From assembly GCF_013394655.1 (NCBI RefSeq), contig NZ_CP053351.1:682001-746000 (forward strand): 64,000 nt of DNA. The letters are read 5' to 3'. Every line of letters begins with the position of its first letter. The stretch's first letter is position 1. Below, piece by piece: positions 16,601-25,322 of this stretch. A model generated the notes under the pieces. That model worked only from the letters and a program-made list of their open reading frames with translations, was not told the DNA's origin and made no database searches. The position numbers and the translations under genes were made by a program. The DNA is from Winogradskyella schleiferi. Its GTDB lineage: Bacteria; Bacteroidota; Bacteroidia; Flavobacteriales; Flavobacteriaceae.

Positions 16601-18118
16601 CTAAACAAGGCTTTCTTGTGTCATTGCCTTGGGTTGTGGTATGCCCATTAATTTCAGAATGGTTGGAGCAATATCACCTAAAATGCCATCTTTTATCGCT
16701 TTCAAATCCTTGTCTATTAAGATAACCGGAACCGGATTTGTGGTATGGGCCGTATTTGGCGAACCATCAGGATTTATCATTGTTTCACAATTGCCGTGAT
16801 CTGCTATTAAAATGGTGGTGTAATCATTCTCTAAAGCCGTTGTAATAACTTTTTTTACGCAGGTATCAACAGCTTCACAAGCCTTTATAGCAGCTTCCAT
16901 CACTCCTGTATGACCTACCATATCGCCATTGGCAAAGTTAAGGCAAACAAAATCGACCTCTCCTTTTTTGAGTTCAGGAACCAAAGCGTCTGTTAATTCA
17001 AAAGCGCTCATTTCTGGTTTTAAATCATAAGTTGCTACTTTCGGAGAATTTCTTAAAATTCTGGTTTCACCATTAAACGGTTTTTCTTGTCCGCCAGAAA
17101 AGAAGAATGTGACGTGAGGATATTTCTCAGTTTCTGCAATTCTAATTTGTTTTTTGTGGTGTTTTTCCAATACTTCCCCTAAAGTTTCAGACAAATTATC
17201 TTTATTGAAAACAACCTTCATACCTTCAAAACTATCATCATAGTTGGTTATGGTAACGTAATAAAGATTCAATTTATGCATATTTTGCTCATGAAAATCA
17301 CGTTGGGATAAAGCTTCAGTTAATTGACGACCACGATCGGTTCTAAAATTGAAAAATATGACGACATCGTCGTCTTTAATTGTGGCTACAGGATTGTTCT
17401 CTTCATCAACAGTGATAATAGGTTTTATAAATTCGTCCGTAATATCATTTTCATAATGATTTTGAATGGAGTGCAAAACATTTCGGGATTTTTCGCCTTC
17501 TCCTTTAACCAAAGCATCATAAGCTAATTTTACACGTTCCCAGCGTTTGTCTCTATCCATAGCATAATAACGTCCAGTTATAGTGGCTAATTTTCCTGAG
17601 GTTTTTTTGAGATGATCTTTTAAATCAGAAATAAAACCATAACCAGATTTAGGATCTACATCTCTACCGTCTGTAAAGGCATGTACAAAGACGTTTTCTA
17701 ATCCATAATCATGAGTGGCATTTAATAATCCGAAAAGATGTTTAATGTGAGAATGGACACCACCATCGCTGACCAAACCTAATAAATGTACGTTTTTATT
17801 GTTGGCTTTTGCATATTCGAAAGCGGTTTTCAAAACCGGCTCCTCACGAAGCGTTTTATTTTCTACAGCCAGATTAATCTTCACTAAATCTTGATATACA
17901 ATTCTACCAGCTCCTAAATTCATATGGCCAACTTCGCTGTTTCCCATTTGCCCTTCGGGTAAACCTACATGCAAACCGTCGGTTCTTAAGCTTGCGCTTG
18001 GATATTTGGTGTAAAGTGAATCAATAAATGGTGTCTGCGCATTATCTATTGCTGATACTTTTGGGTCAGGTGATTTTCCCCAACCATCTAAAATCATAAG
18101 AATAACCTTCTTGTCCAT
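16601..18118 (-). CDS. gpmI: 2,3-bisphosphoglycerate-independent phosphoglycerate mutase
   Basis: Started at the ATG at 18118 (MDKKVILMILDGWGKS) the protein has 505 residues, the family norm. It interconverts 3- and 2-phosphoglycerate in glycolysis using two Mn2+ ions. Motifs: ILDGWG with the first metal Asp, GNSEVGHMNLGAGR with the phospho-acceptor serine, FTDGRDVDP, and C-terminal LIADHGNCETM. An upstream in-frame start at 18190 is rejected because a TATCTTTG -7 promoter element lies at 18146-18139, between it and the ATG. Confidence 0.96.
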   Translation of the reverse strand: MDKKVILMILDGWGKSPDPKVSAIDNAQTPFIDSLYTKYPSASLRTDGLHVGLPEGQMGNSEVGHMNLGAGRIVYQDLVKINLAVENKTLREEPVLKTAFEYAKANNKNVHLLGLVSDGGVHSHIKHLFGLLNATHDYGLENVFVHAFTDGRDVDPKSGYGFISDLKDHLKKTSGKLATITGRYYAMDRDKRWERVKLAYDALVKGEGEKSRNVLHSIQNHYENDITDEFIKPIITVDEENNPVATIKDDDVVIFFNFRTDRGRQLTEALSQRDFHEQNMHKLNLYYVTITNYDDSFEGMKVVFNKDNLSETLGEVLEKHHKKQIRIAETEKYPHVTFFFSGGQEKPFNGETRILRNSPKVATYDLKPEMSAFELTDALVPELKKGEVDFVCLNFANGDMVGHTGVMEAAIKACEAVDTCVKKVITTALENDYTTILIADHGNCETMINPDGSPNTAHTTNPVPVILIDKDLKAIKDGILGDIAPTILKLMGIPQPKAMTQESLV

Positions 18119-18138
18119 GTGAGAATATTTTATGAATT

Positions 18139-18146
18139 CAAAGATA
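18139..18146 (-). promoter_or_regulatory. -7 promoter element (TATCTTTG) for gpmI
   Basis: TATCTTTG on the minus strand, 20 bases before the gpmI ATG. It fixes the start choice for gpmI. Confidence 0.6.
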
Positions 18147-18383
18147 ACACTTACTAACTTATTACGATTTTGTAAACTGAAAAAAATCAAAGTTTTTATT
18201 TTCTATATCTGAAAAATCATACCCGAATTTATGCATAATTCGTATAAAACCAGATTTAAGTATTAAAATCTACTGAATGTTAAAGAAATGTTATAAAGAT
18301 GTTTTACTGTAACATATTGAAAACCATGTCGTCTTTTATTATATAATCAAAAAACAAATCAATTAAAATTAAAATCTTTCATC

Positions 18384-18779
18384 ATGAAAAAATCAGCAGT
18401 AGTTTTAGCCTTAGCATTGGGCTTTTCAATTTGTAACGTAAATGCATCAAACAACATCTTAGCATCTGAAGTAACTATCGTTATTGCGAAACCCGAGGAG
18501 GTTAGTCCCTTATGTAAAGCCGTCGCCATTGGAGATACGGAAGAAGTCAAACGGTTATTGAACAATGGCGTGGACGTCAATGCCAAATCTAACGGTATGA
18601 TGCCAATTCATTATGCAGCTAAGTTTAATCGTGTGGACGTAATTAGAGTTCTAATCAAGGCAGGTTCCAAACTACATAAGCCATGTGACGAAGGTTACAC
18701 AGCTTTAAGACATGCAGAGAAAACCAATGCTACAGATGCGGCGGAATTTTTATTGCGTTTTAGAAGAGTCAAAGACTAG
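18384..18779 (+). CDS. Small exported ankyrin-repeat protein
   Basis: A 131-residue protein with a signal peptide (MKKSAVVLALALGFSICNVNA) and about two and a half ankyrin repeats from residue 45 to 125. The repeats show LCKAVAIGDTEEVKRLLNNG, GMMPIHYAAKFNRVDVIRVL and YTALRHAEKTNATDAAEFLL. Ankyrin repeats bind proteins; the partner is unknown. It stands alone, with a 265-base upstream region shared with gpmI in divergent orientation and a hairpin terminator downstream. Confidence 0.85.
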   Translation: MKKSAVVLALALGFSICNVNASNNILASEVTIVIAKPEEVSPLCKAVAIGDTEEVKRLLNNGVDVNAKSNGMMPIHYAAKFNRVDVIRVLIKAGSKLHKPCDEGYTALRHAEKTNATDAAEFLLRFRRVKD

Positions 18780-18810
18780 AAGTAATCAATTATTTGAATT
18801 AGTAGTCAGA

Positions 18811-18836
18811 AAAAGCGTCTTTTAAGATGCTTTTTT
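18811..18836 (+). terminator. Terminator after the ankyrin gene
   Basis: AAAAGCGTCT pairs with AAGATGCTTTT across TTT, giving a compact stem with one mismatch and a six-T run. It follows the ankyrin stop by 31 bases. Confidence 0.75.
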
Positions 18837-18965
18837 GCATTTATAGTTTTTTGATTTGGGACCTTTTAATTATTATAGAATTATCTGGTTTAAGATGAAA
18901 GTAATTCAGTTCAATTATTTAGAAGAACTTTAAAAATGATTATTTTTAGCTCTGCAATTATGAAT

Positions 18966-19391
18966 ATGAACTATCGATTCAAATTAATATCAAATGAAGA
19001 TCTAAACCAAGTTATTCCGCTGGTTTTCGCCTTGAATGATGGCAAAGTGAGTAAGGAATTACTCATGTCTCGTTTCAACGAAATGAAACACCAAAACTAT
19101 GAATGTGCTGGTGTCTTCATTGGTAACGAATTAATCGCAGTAACCGGTTTATGGTTTTGTACACGTCATTACAGTGGAAATTCTGTGGAATTAGACCATG
19201 TGTATATTATGCCAAAATATAGAAATAAAGGTTTAGGAAAGCTATTCATGAAGTGGATTCAAAATTATGTTCAAAAAAAAGGCTGTAATACTATAGAGTT
19301 AAATACGTATGTGCAAAATAATCCGTCTCACAAGTTCTATTACAATGAAGGTTATAATATTTTAGGTTACCATTTTCTGAAAAAATTGTAA
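18966..19391 (+). CDS. GNAT family N-acetyltransferase
   Basis: A GNAT-fold acetyltransferase that moves acetyl from acetyl-CoA to an amine. The coenzyme A loop is visible as YIMPKYRNKGLGKLFMKW (the R/Q-x-x-G-x-G/A motif), after strand VELDHV and before IELNTYVQNNPSHKFYYNEGY. The family core begins at MNYRFKLIS, so the ATG at 18966 is preferred (141 residues). Earlier ATGs at 18936 and 18960 are in frame and cannot be excluded. It converges with pepE. The acceptor is unknown. Confidence 0.82.
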   Translation: MNYRFKLISNEDLNQVIPLVFALNDGKVSKELLMSRFNEMKHQNYECAGVFIGNELIAVTGLWFCTRHYSGNSVELDHVYIMPKYRNKGLGKLFMKWIQNYVQKKGCNTIELNTYVQNNPSHKFYYNEGYNILGYHFLKKL

Positions 19392-19446
19392 TTTGAACAG
19401 TTTTGGAAATTCGTGTCTTCTTTTCTTTACACAACTCCGTGTAAAT

Positions 19447-20154
19447 CTATTTCAAAAATCCCAAGTCGCAATTTGTACCTAACTCATAAGGCACTTTATT
19501 ATACTCAAAAATTCTTGCGTCAAGTTTCCCTTTTAGGGTTAATTTATTTCCTTTCACCTCAATCCAGCTTCCCTCACGTAAGCCAATCACAGGCTGTGAA
19601 TTATAGGCATGAAACTCTTTGATCCGCGTTTCCCTGGTTTCTCCCATATGTTTACTGCCAACAATGGGATCTAAATAATGTGGATTAATATTAAATGGTA
19701 CCAGCCCTAAAGTCTTAAAACTTGGAGGGTAAACTATTGGCATATCGTTAGTGGTATTCATGGTTAAACCACAAATATTGCTGCCAGCACTGGTACCTAA
19801 ATACGGTGTGCCTTTTTCAATCGCATTTTTAATTGGTAATAAAACTTGATTTTTATACAGTTGAGTCACCAAAACAAAGGTGTTGCCACCTCCGACAAAA
19901 ATACCTTGTGCATTTTGAATGGCATCTTCCGCATTTTCATATTCGTGAATACCTCTAACCGATTTTCCTATGAAATTAAAAGCTTTAGACGCTGTTTTTG
20001 TATAATCCTCATGCGAAATACCTCCTGGTCTGGCATATGGAATAAATAAAATTTCATCTGCAGATTTAAAATGAACTTTTAGCTCATCCATCAAATATTC
20101 TAAATAACCACTTCCATGAATAGTAGAAGTGCTGGCGATTATAATTGATTTCAA
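19447..20154 (-). CDS. pepE: Dipeptidase E (peptidase S51)
   Basis: A 235-residue peptidase E that hydrolyses N-terminal aspartyl dipeptides in the cytosol. The catalytic triad is in the standard places: Ser122 in GTSAGSN, Asp137 and His159. The FVGGGNTFVLVTQLY segment before it is the family signature. Length agrees with Salmonella PepE (about 229). It is transcribed alone, converging with the GNAT gene. Confidence 0.93.
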   Translation of the reverse strand: MKSIIIASTSTIHGSGYLEYLMDELKVHFKSADEILFIPYARPGGISHEDYTKTASKAFNFIGKSVRGIHEYENAEDAIQNAQGIFVGGGNTFVLVTQLYKNQVLLPIKNAIEKGTPYLGTSAGSNICGLTMNTTNDMPIVYPPSFKTLGLVPFNINPHYLDPIVGSKHMGETRETRIKEFHAYNSQPVIGLREGSWIEVKGNKLTLKGKLDARIFEYNKVPYELGTNCDLGFLK

Positions 20155-20323
20155 AATTTGATTGTTTTGTGTTAAAAAATAGATTCTCTGGTTGAATGAA
20201 AATTTAAAAACTTAAATTAATAAGAAATTTCGGAATAAAACCATTTAACAAAAATTTGGCGACCTTTTTTACGATATCACAAATATAAATCCGAAATTTA
20301 TAAAACTAACCAAACTTAACACG

Positions 20324-21160
20324 ATGAAAAAATTTCTCCTATTAATATTTAGTGTTTTTGCTTTGACAGCTTTTAGTCAAGATGTAAAAAGAATTCCCAT
20401 CAATGGTAAAATTATTGTTACTACAGAAGATAAAGAAGGTGTAACGGTTTTTAATTCATCGTCCAACAAAGGTGCCATTACAGACAAGGATGGTTATTTT
20501 AAAATTGATGTCGCTCTAAATGACGTTATTCAGTTTGGTGCATTACAATTTAAGGATTTTACGGTTGTAATTTCAGAAAAAGTTATGTCGTCTAGGCGTT
20601 TAACAGTTATTTTGGTTGAGGAAATCAATAAATTGGATGAAGTAGTCATTCTGCCCTTTGACCTTACAGGTAACTTAAATGTAGATTTTGAAAATGTTAG
20701 AACTTACAATGTAAGTCTAGATGATGTATATTTTGGTTTAGATCATATTGAAGATTTTGAGTTTTCTGCTGATTACAAAACTCGAGCAGATAACTTAGCC
20801 TTTAAGGAATATAATCCAAGTATGGAGAATATGCTAGATTTGGTCAATGTTACAGGCTTTTTGCTTAAACAAGTCGTGAATATTAATGGTAATAACCTCG
20901 GGAAAATTAAATTTAAAACTGAAAAGGAAAAACAATTACAGGGGAAAACACCTTTCAAGCAAGCTTTGGACACTTATAGTATCAACTACATTCATAATAA
21001 TTTTGATATTCCTTTAGATCAAGTTGAAGCATTTGCCGATTATGTTGAAAAACAAGATGTTGACGATAGCTTATTTGAAGAAGATAAGGAGTTGCAATTA
21101 TTGGAACGGATTTCTCAGCTGAGTAAGTCGTTCTTAAAAAAGACAAGTGAAAAAGATTAA
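20324..21160 (+). CDS. Secreted carboxypeptidase-regulatory-like domain protein (first of a pair)
   Basis: A 278-residue exported protein (signal peptide MKKFLLLIFSVFALTAFSQ). The mature N-terminus is a CarboxypepD_reg-like beta-sandwich (about 25-100) with the phrases EGVTVFNSSSNKGAITDKDGYFKIDV and INKLDEVVILPF, as in the plug-proximal domains of SusC-like receptors but without a barrel. The C-terminal half (about 120-278) is a helical region of unknown role. The gene overlaps its paralogue by 14 bases, so the two are co-translated. Confidence 0.8.
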   Translation: MKKFLLLIFSVFALTAFSQDVKRIPINGKIIVTTEDKEGVTVFNSSSNKGAITDKDGYFKIDVALNDVIQFGALQFKDFTVVISEKVMSSRRLTVILVEEINKLDEVVILPFDLTGNLNVDFENVRTYNVSLDDVYFGLDHIEDFEFSADYKTRADNLAFKEYNPSMENMLDLVNVTGFLLKQVVNINGNNLGKIKFKTEKEKQLQGKTPFKQALDTYSINYIHNNFDIPLDQVEAFADYVEKQDVDDSLFEEDKELQLLERISQLSKSFLKKTSEKD

Positions 21161-21944
21161 AACGCTTTTTTTAATTTTTACATTTCTATCCTTAAGTCTT
21201 ACAAGGGCACAAACAAAGGACCTTAAAGGTCAGCTCGTTGCCAATGATGAGGTCGAGGGACTTCATATTCAGAATAAAACATCAGCAAAATATACTATTT
21301 CTAATGAAGATGGTAGTTTTGTCATACCTGCAAAAACCCAAGATACATTAGTAATTTCTGGCGTAAAATATCAAAAACAAGAATTTGTGATTACGTCATC
21401 TATAATGGAATTAGGGCAGTTTAATGTACAGCTTATAGAAAATATCAACGAGTTGAATGAAGTTGTTGTCGGTAAAATTTTAACGGGAAGCCTTGAGTCT
21501 GATATAGAAAACTCAGATGCCAAAACAGAAATTGACTTTTACGATTTGGGTATTCCCGGCTATACTGGTAAACCGTTGACTCAGAACGAACGGAAACTAC
21601 ATGATGCAGATGCAGGTCCTATGGGTTATATTGGTTTGGGTGGTGGCGTTAATCTCCACAAATTGTTAAATACCATTAGCGGACGCACAAAAAAGTTGAA
21701 AGCCATTGTTGCATTAGATGATAGAGATCGTTGTGTAGAACGTTTTAGACGTGATTATGAAAGCTTTCTTTTTGAAAAGGATACTTTGTCTGAAAATTTA
21801 CGCAACGAATACTTTTTGTTTTGTCAAGAAGATGAAGAATTCTTGACTATCTGCAACGAAAACAACGACATTGAGTTGCTTGAATTTATGCAGACAAAGT
21901 TAAAAGTTTACCAAGAAAACAGAAAATCAGTGTCTAAAGATTAG
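21147..21944 (+). CDS. Secreted carboxypeptidase-regulatory-like domain protein (second of a pair)
   Basis: A 265-residue paralogue of the preceding gene, starting at a GTG inside its last codons. Signal peptide: KKIKTLFLIFTFLSLSLTRAQ. The beta-sandwich (about 25-95) has TISNEDGSFVIPAK and ends with the same INELNEVVVGK linker. The C-terminal part differs: it contains a glycine-rich YIGLGGGVNLHKLLN and then a charged helical tail. Tandem, overlapping arrangement with DUF6702 and an M1 peptidase behind suggests a joint extracytoplasmic role. Confidence 0.78.
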   Translation: MKKIKTLFLIFTFLSLSLTRAQTKDLKGQLVANDEVEGLHIQNKTSAKYTISNEDGSFVIPAKTQDTLVISGVKYQKQEFVITSSIMELGQFNVQLIENINELNEVVVGKILTGSLESDIENSDAKTEIDFYDLGIPGYTGKPLTQNERKLHDADAGPMGYIGLGGGVNLHKLLNTISGRTKKLKAIVALDDRDRCVERFRRDYESFLFEKDTLSENLRNEYFLFCQEDEEFLTICNENNDIELLEFMQTKLKVYQENRKSVSKD

Positions 21945-21990
21945 TTTTGGAACGTGTATTGCAACACAGAAAGAAATTACAATCATAAGC

Positions 21991-22497
21991 ATGAAATCAA
22001 TTAGCCTAATAATAGCTTTTTTAAGCCTTCCTTTTCTGACGTCTTCTACTTACAATCACGAATATTATGTCGGTGTTACTCAGATTGAATATTCAAAAGA
22101 AGCACAGTCTCTTCAAATTATAAGTCAGGTTTTTACAGACGATTTTGAAACCTTATTACGCAAACGCTATAATGAGAATATCACCTTAGATCCAGATAGT
22201 GATGATGAAGTCATAGATAACTATATGGAGCGCTATATGACAGATAAACTGAAATTTAAGGTTAATGGTAATAATGTTAATTTCAAATTTCTGGGAAAGG
22301 AATACAAGGAGGATATTACCTATTGCTATCTTGAAATTGAGCATATTTCAGAAATAAAATCCATAGAAGTGACCAATCAATTATTATTCGATGCATTTTC
22401 AGAACAGCAGAATATTGTTCGCCTAAAACTCTTGAACAAAAACAAGAGCTTTTTGTTGGTTCCAGAGAACGATTCATGCATGTTAAACTTTAAATAA
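21991..22497 (+). CDS. DUF6702 family exported protein
   Basis: A 168-residue exported protein with a signal peptide (MKSISLIIAFLSLPFLTSS). The mature part matches DUF6702: an HEYYVGVTQIEY strand near the start, then FTDDFETLLRKRYNENI, a KLKFKVNG segment and a YCYLEIEHI strand. The family recurs in Bacteroidota beside M1 peptidases, as here. The function is not known. It is 46 bases after the preceding gene and 66 before the peptidase gene, in the same direction. Confidence 0.8.
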   Translation: MKSISLIIAFLSLPFLTSSTYNHEYYVGVTQIEYSKEAQSLQIISQVFTDDFETLLRKRYNENITLDPDSDDEVIDNYMERYMTDKLKFKVNGNNVNFKFLGKEYKEDITYCYLEIEHISEIKSIEVTNQLLFDAFSEQQNIVRLKLLNKNKSFLLVPENDSCMLNFK

Positions 22498-22524
22498 ATA
22501 GCTTTCTAAACCATCATAAATCCC

Positions 22525-22532
22525 TATTTTTG
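22525..22532 (+). promoter_or_regulatory. Possible -7 element (TATTTTTG) for the M1 peptidase
   Basis: TATTTTTG fits TAnnTTTG and lies 31 bases before the ATG at 22564. No clear -33 element is seen, so internal transcription of the peptidase is only possible, not shown. Confidence 0.4.
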
Positions 22533-22563
22533 GCACCTCTTTTAAAAAAATTAAAAATTTAAT

Positions 22564-24858
22564 ATGAAAATTATCAAATACTTTTTGTACGTTTTACTTT
22601 TTACAACTTTTAGCGCTTATGCTCAAAATGAACAAAAGTCAGAGCGTCAACAAGGACATACTAATGAAAACAAATTCAAACAGTTATATGATGAATTTGC
22701 CACGCCAAATGTGTATAGGACGGGTTCAGGCGCGCCTGGTCCAGGATATTATCAGCAACAGGCAGATTACAAAATGGATATTGAAATCGATGATGTAAAT
22801 GCAAAACTTTACGGAGACGAAACCATAACTTACACTAATAATTCTCCAGACGATTTAAACTACCTTTGGGTACAATTAGATCAGAATATGCGATCAAGGG
22901 ATTCTAAAACGCCGTTAATTGGCAGTTCTAGTATTGCTCCTTTGACGACATCTTCTGGTGCTGTAAAATCGTATTTAAAAGAATCGTTTGATGGAGGTTT
23001 TCATATAGAGCACGTGAAGGATTTGAACGGTAAGGATTTGCCTTATATGATAAATCGCACTATGATGCGCGTAGAATTGCCACAGGTTTTAAAATCTGAG
23101 GAAAAGTTTTCTTTCCAAATAAAATGGTGGTACAATATTAATGACCATGTTAGGGATGGCGGCCGTTCTGGATACGAATATTTCGAAGAAAACGATAACC
23201 GAATCTACGTCATGGCTCAGTTTTATCCACGTATGGCAGTTTACAATGATGTTGAAGGTTGGCAAAATTCCCAGTTTTGGGGACGCGATGAATTTGCCTT
23301 GCCATTCGGAGATTTTGATGTGAATATTACTGTACCTGCAGATCATATTTTAGATGGAACAGGACATTTAGTAAATAGGGAAGAGGTATTTACTAATGAT
23401 ATGATGAAGCGTTTTAAGCAAGCAAAAAAATCTTATGACGAACCAGTTATGATCGTGACCCAAGCCGAAGCTGAAGTGACAGAAAAAACAAAAAGTAAGG
23501 ACAAGAAAATATGGAAACTTTCGGCGAAAATGGTTCGTGATTTTGGTTTTGCGACCTCTCGTAAATTCTTATGGGATATGATGGCTGTAAAAATTGGAGA
23601 TAAAGATGTTATGGCTGTATCCTTATATTCTAAAGAAGGAAACCCGCTTTGGGAGCAATGGTCAACAAAAGCCGTCGCGAGTACCTTAAAATCCTATTCT
23701 AGATTGACTTTTGATTATCCTTATCACAAAGCGATTTCTGTACACGCACCAATGGGAATGGAATATCCAATGATATGTTACAACTTTGGTCGTCCTGATA
23801 AGGAAGGCAATTATTCTGATAGAACTAAATATGGAATGATCAGTGTTATTATACATGAAGTCGGACATAACTTTTTCCCAATGATCGTCAATAGTGACGA
23901 ACGTCAATGGACTTGGATGGACGAAGGTTTAAACACGTTTTCCCAATACGTTGCTGAGCAAGATTTTGCAGAATGGTATCCTGCGGCTTTATCACCAAAT
24001 GATAAAATGTACCCATCAAGACGAGGTCCTGCACATAAAATAGTGCCATATATGGGAGGTGATCAAGATTATATTGCGCCAATTATGACCAAAGGTTTAA
24101 ATACCTATCAGTTTGGTAACAATGCGTATGGCAAACCAGCCACAGCATTAAATATATTAAGGGAAACCATAATGGGTCGTGAATTATTTGATTATTCTTT
24201 TAGGGAATATGCGCAACGCTGGATGTTTAAGCACCCGACACCTGAAGATTTTTTCCGAACTATGGAAGATGCATCTGCAGTTGATTTAGATTGGTATTGG
24301 AGAGGTTGGTTCTATACCACAGATTATGTAGATATTGGTATCAAAGAGGTTAAGAAATTTGCAGTTTCGGGTACACCAAATGAAAATGGAAAACTATTGG
24401 CAGAACGTAACAATAGGGAACCAAACAGCTTAGTGTATTTTATTGAAGAGGGAACAGAAGGTTATGATGAAGCGATGAAAAAAGCAGAGTCTATAGACAA
24501 TCTACCGACTGTAAAAGAATATATTATGGATAACTTTACGCCAGAAGAGCAAAAGGAATTAAAGACACCGAAATATTTCTATCAAGTTACTTTTAATAAA
24601 CCAGGCGGATTAGTAATGCCAATTATTGTAGAATTTACTTATGCGGACGGCACCAAAGGAAGAGAAACTTATCCTGCTCAAGTTTGGAGATTTAACGATA
24701 ACGAAATTAGCAAAGCAATAGCGAGCGATAAGGAAATTGTGTCTATTGTTGTGGATCCTGATTTGGAAACTGCCGATATAGATACGTCTAATAATTCGTG
24801 GCCAAAAGAGGTTAAGGAAAGTCAATTTGATAGGTTTAAGAGTAACATAAAAGATTAA
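22564..24858 (+). CDS. M1 family zinc metallopeptidase, secreted
   Basis: A 764-residue exported peptidase of the M1 (aminopeptidase N-like) family. After a signal peptide (ending AYAQ at about 21) comes the beta-rich N-terminal domain, then the thermolysin-like domain with HEVGH (His431, Glu432, His435) and the third zinc ligand Glu454 in WMDEGLNTF, exactly the HExxH-X18-E spacing. The catalytic tyrosine is probably in NAYGKPATALNIL. The M1 exopeptidase GxMEN motif appears as APMGMEYPMICYN, with Y in place of N, as in related Bacteroidota proteins. It probably trims peptides in the periplasm or outside. Confidence 0.93.
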   Translation: MKIIKYFLYVLLFTTFSAYAQNEQKSERQQGHTNENKFKQLYDEFATPNVYRTGSGAPGPGYYQQQADYKMDIEIDDVNAKLYGDETITYTNNSPDDLNYLWVQLDQNMRSRDSKTPLIGSSSIAPLTTSSGAVKSYLKESFDGGFHIEHVKDLNGKDLPYMINRTMMRVELPQVLKSEEKFSFQIKWWYNINDHVRDGGRSGYEYFEENDNRIYVMAQFYPRMAVYNDVEGWQNSQFWGRDEFALPFGDFDVNITVPADHILDGTGHLVNREEVFTNDMMKRFKQAKKSYDEPVMIVTQAEAEVTEKTKSKDKKIWKLSAKMVRDFGFATSRKFLWDMMAVKIGDKDVMAVSLYSKEGNPLWEQWSTKAVASTLKSYSRLTFDYPYHKAISVHAPMGMEYPMICYNFGRPDKEGNYSDRTKYGMISVIIHEVGHNFFPMIVNSDERQWTWMDEGLNTFSQYVAEQDFAEWYPAALSPNDKMYPSRRGPAHKIVPYMGGDQDYIAPIMTKGLNTYQFGNNAYGKPATALNILRETIMGRELFDYSFREYAQRWMFKHPTPEDFFRTMEDASAVDLDWYWRGWFYTTDYVDIGIKEVKKFAVSGTPNENGKLLAERNNREPNSLVYFIEEGTEGYDEAMKKAESIDNLPTVKEYIMDNFTPEEQKELKTPKYFYQVTFNKPGGLVMPIIVEFTYADGTKGRETYPAQVWRFNDNEISKAIASDKEIVSIVVDPDLETADIDTSNNSWPKEVKESQFDRFKSNIKD

Positions 24859-24881
24859 ACTTGGAAGTTCAATAATAATAT

Positions 24882-24911
24882 AGCCGATTTTTTTTAAGTC
24901 GGCTTTTTTTA
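24882..24911 (+). terminator. Terminator after the M1 peptidase
   Basis: AGCCGA (24882-24887) pairs with TCGGCT (24899-24904) and is followed by a run of T. It lies 24 bases after the stop. Confidence 0.75.
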
Positions 24912-24949
24912 TTTTAAATTAGAATTGGTATTATTTAATAAACTCACTT

Positions 24950-24957
24950 TATATTTG
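24950..24957 (+). promoter_or_regulatory. -7 promoter element (TATATTTG) for the TatA-type gene
   Basis: TATATTTG with a TTG 22 bases upstream (24925-24927) fits the Bacteroidota promoter pattern. The GTG start codon at 24962 is only four bases further on, so the transcript would be leaderless or nearly so. Confidence 0.6.
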
Positions 24958-24961
24958 CATC

Positions 24962-25252
24962 GTGATACATCAACTAACATTATTATTCATAGGAGCCACA
25001 GAAATAATCTTTGTATTATTTATTGTTGTATTAGTTTTTGGTGCCGATAAATTGCCCGAAATTGCTCGTGGTTTAGGTAAAGGGATGCGTCAAATAAAAG
25101 ATGCGACCAATGATATTAAGAATGAGGTAACGAAAAGTGCCAAGGAAAATAATATCCTTGATAAGGATACTACCAAAAACATTCAAGATGAAATCAATAA
25201 AGTAAAGGACGATCTTGAAGACTTTACAGGCTCGTTGAAAAGGAACAAATGA
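24962..25252 (+). CDS. tatA: TatA/TatE-type twin-arginine translocase subunit
   Basis: A 96-residue protein with the TatA layout: a short periplasmic N-terminus, one membrane helix (about 10-27), the hinge phrase FGADKLPEIARGLGKG, an amphipathic helix and a charged, acidic-basic C-terminal tail. It forms the pore-like oligomer that moves folded proteins across the inner membrane with TatC, which is not in the window. The start is a GTG; no ATG is available before the membrane helix. TatA and TatB cannot be firmly told apart here, but length and FG motif favour TatA/E. Confidence 0.88.
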   Translation: MIHQLTLLFIGATEIIFVLFIVVLVFGADKLPEIARGLGKGMRQIKDATNDIKNEVTKSAKENNILDKDTTKNIQDEINKVKDDLEDFTGSLKRNK

Positions 25253-25322
25253 TTTCTGATTTTTAAGAAAGTAGAATTTCTTTCATTTTATCCCTTATAA
25301 TCTCAACTATTTGATTTGGTTT

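Noticed and set aside
18119..18190. Longer gpmI start
   Set aside because: A TATCTTTG element lies between it and the ATG at 18118, and the extra residues do not belong to the family.
16601..18190. Open frames on the opposite strand of gpmI, valS, M1 peptidase and others
   Set aside because: They lie wholly within well-supported genes, lack motifs or signal peptides and are shadows.
18359..18586. Antisense frame over the ankyrin gene
   Set aside because: No domain, and the sense frame has a signal peptide and ankyrin repeats.
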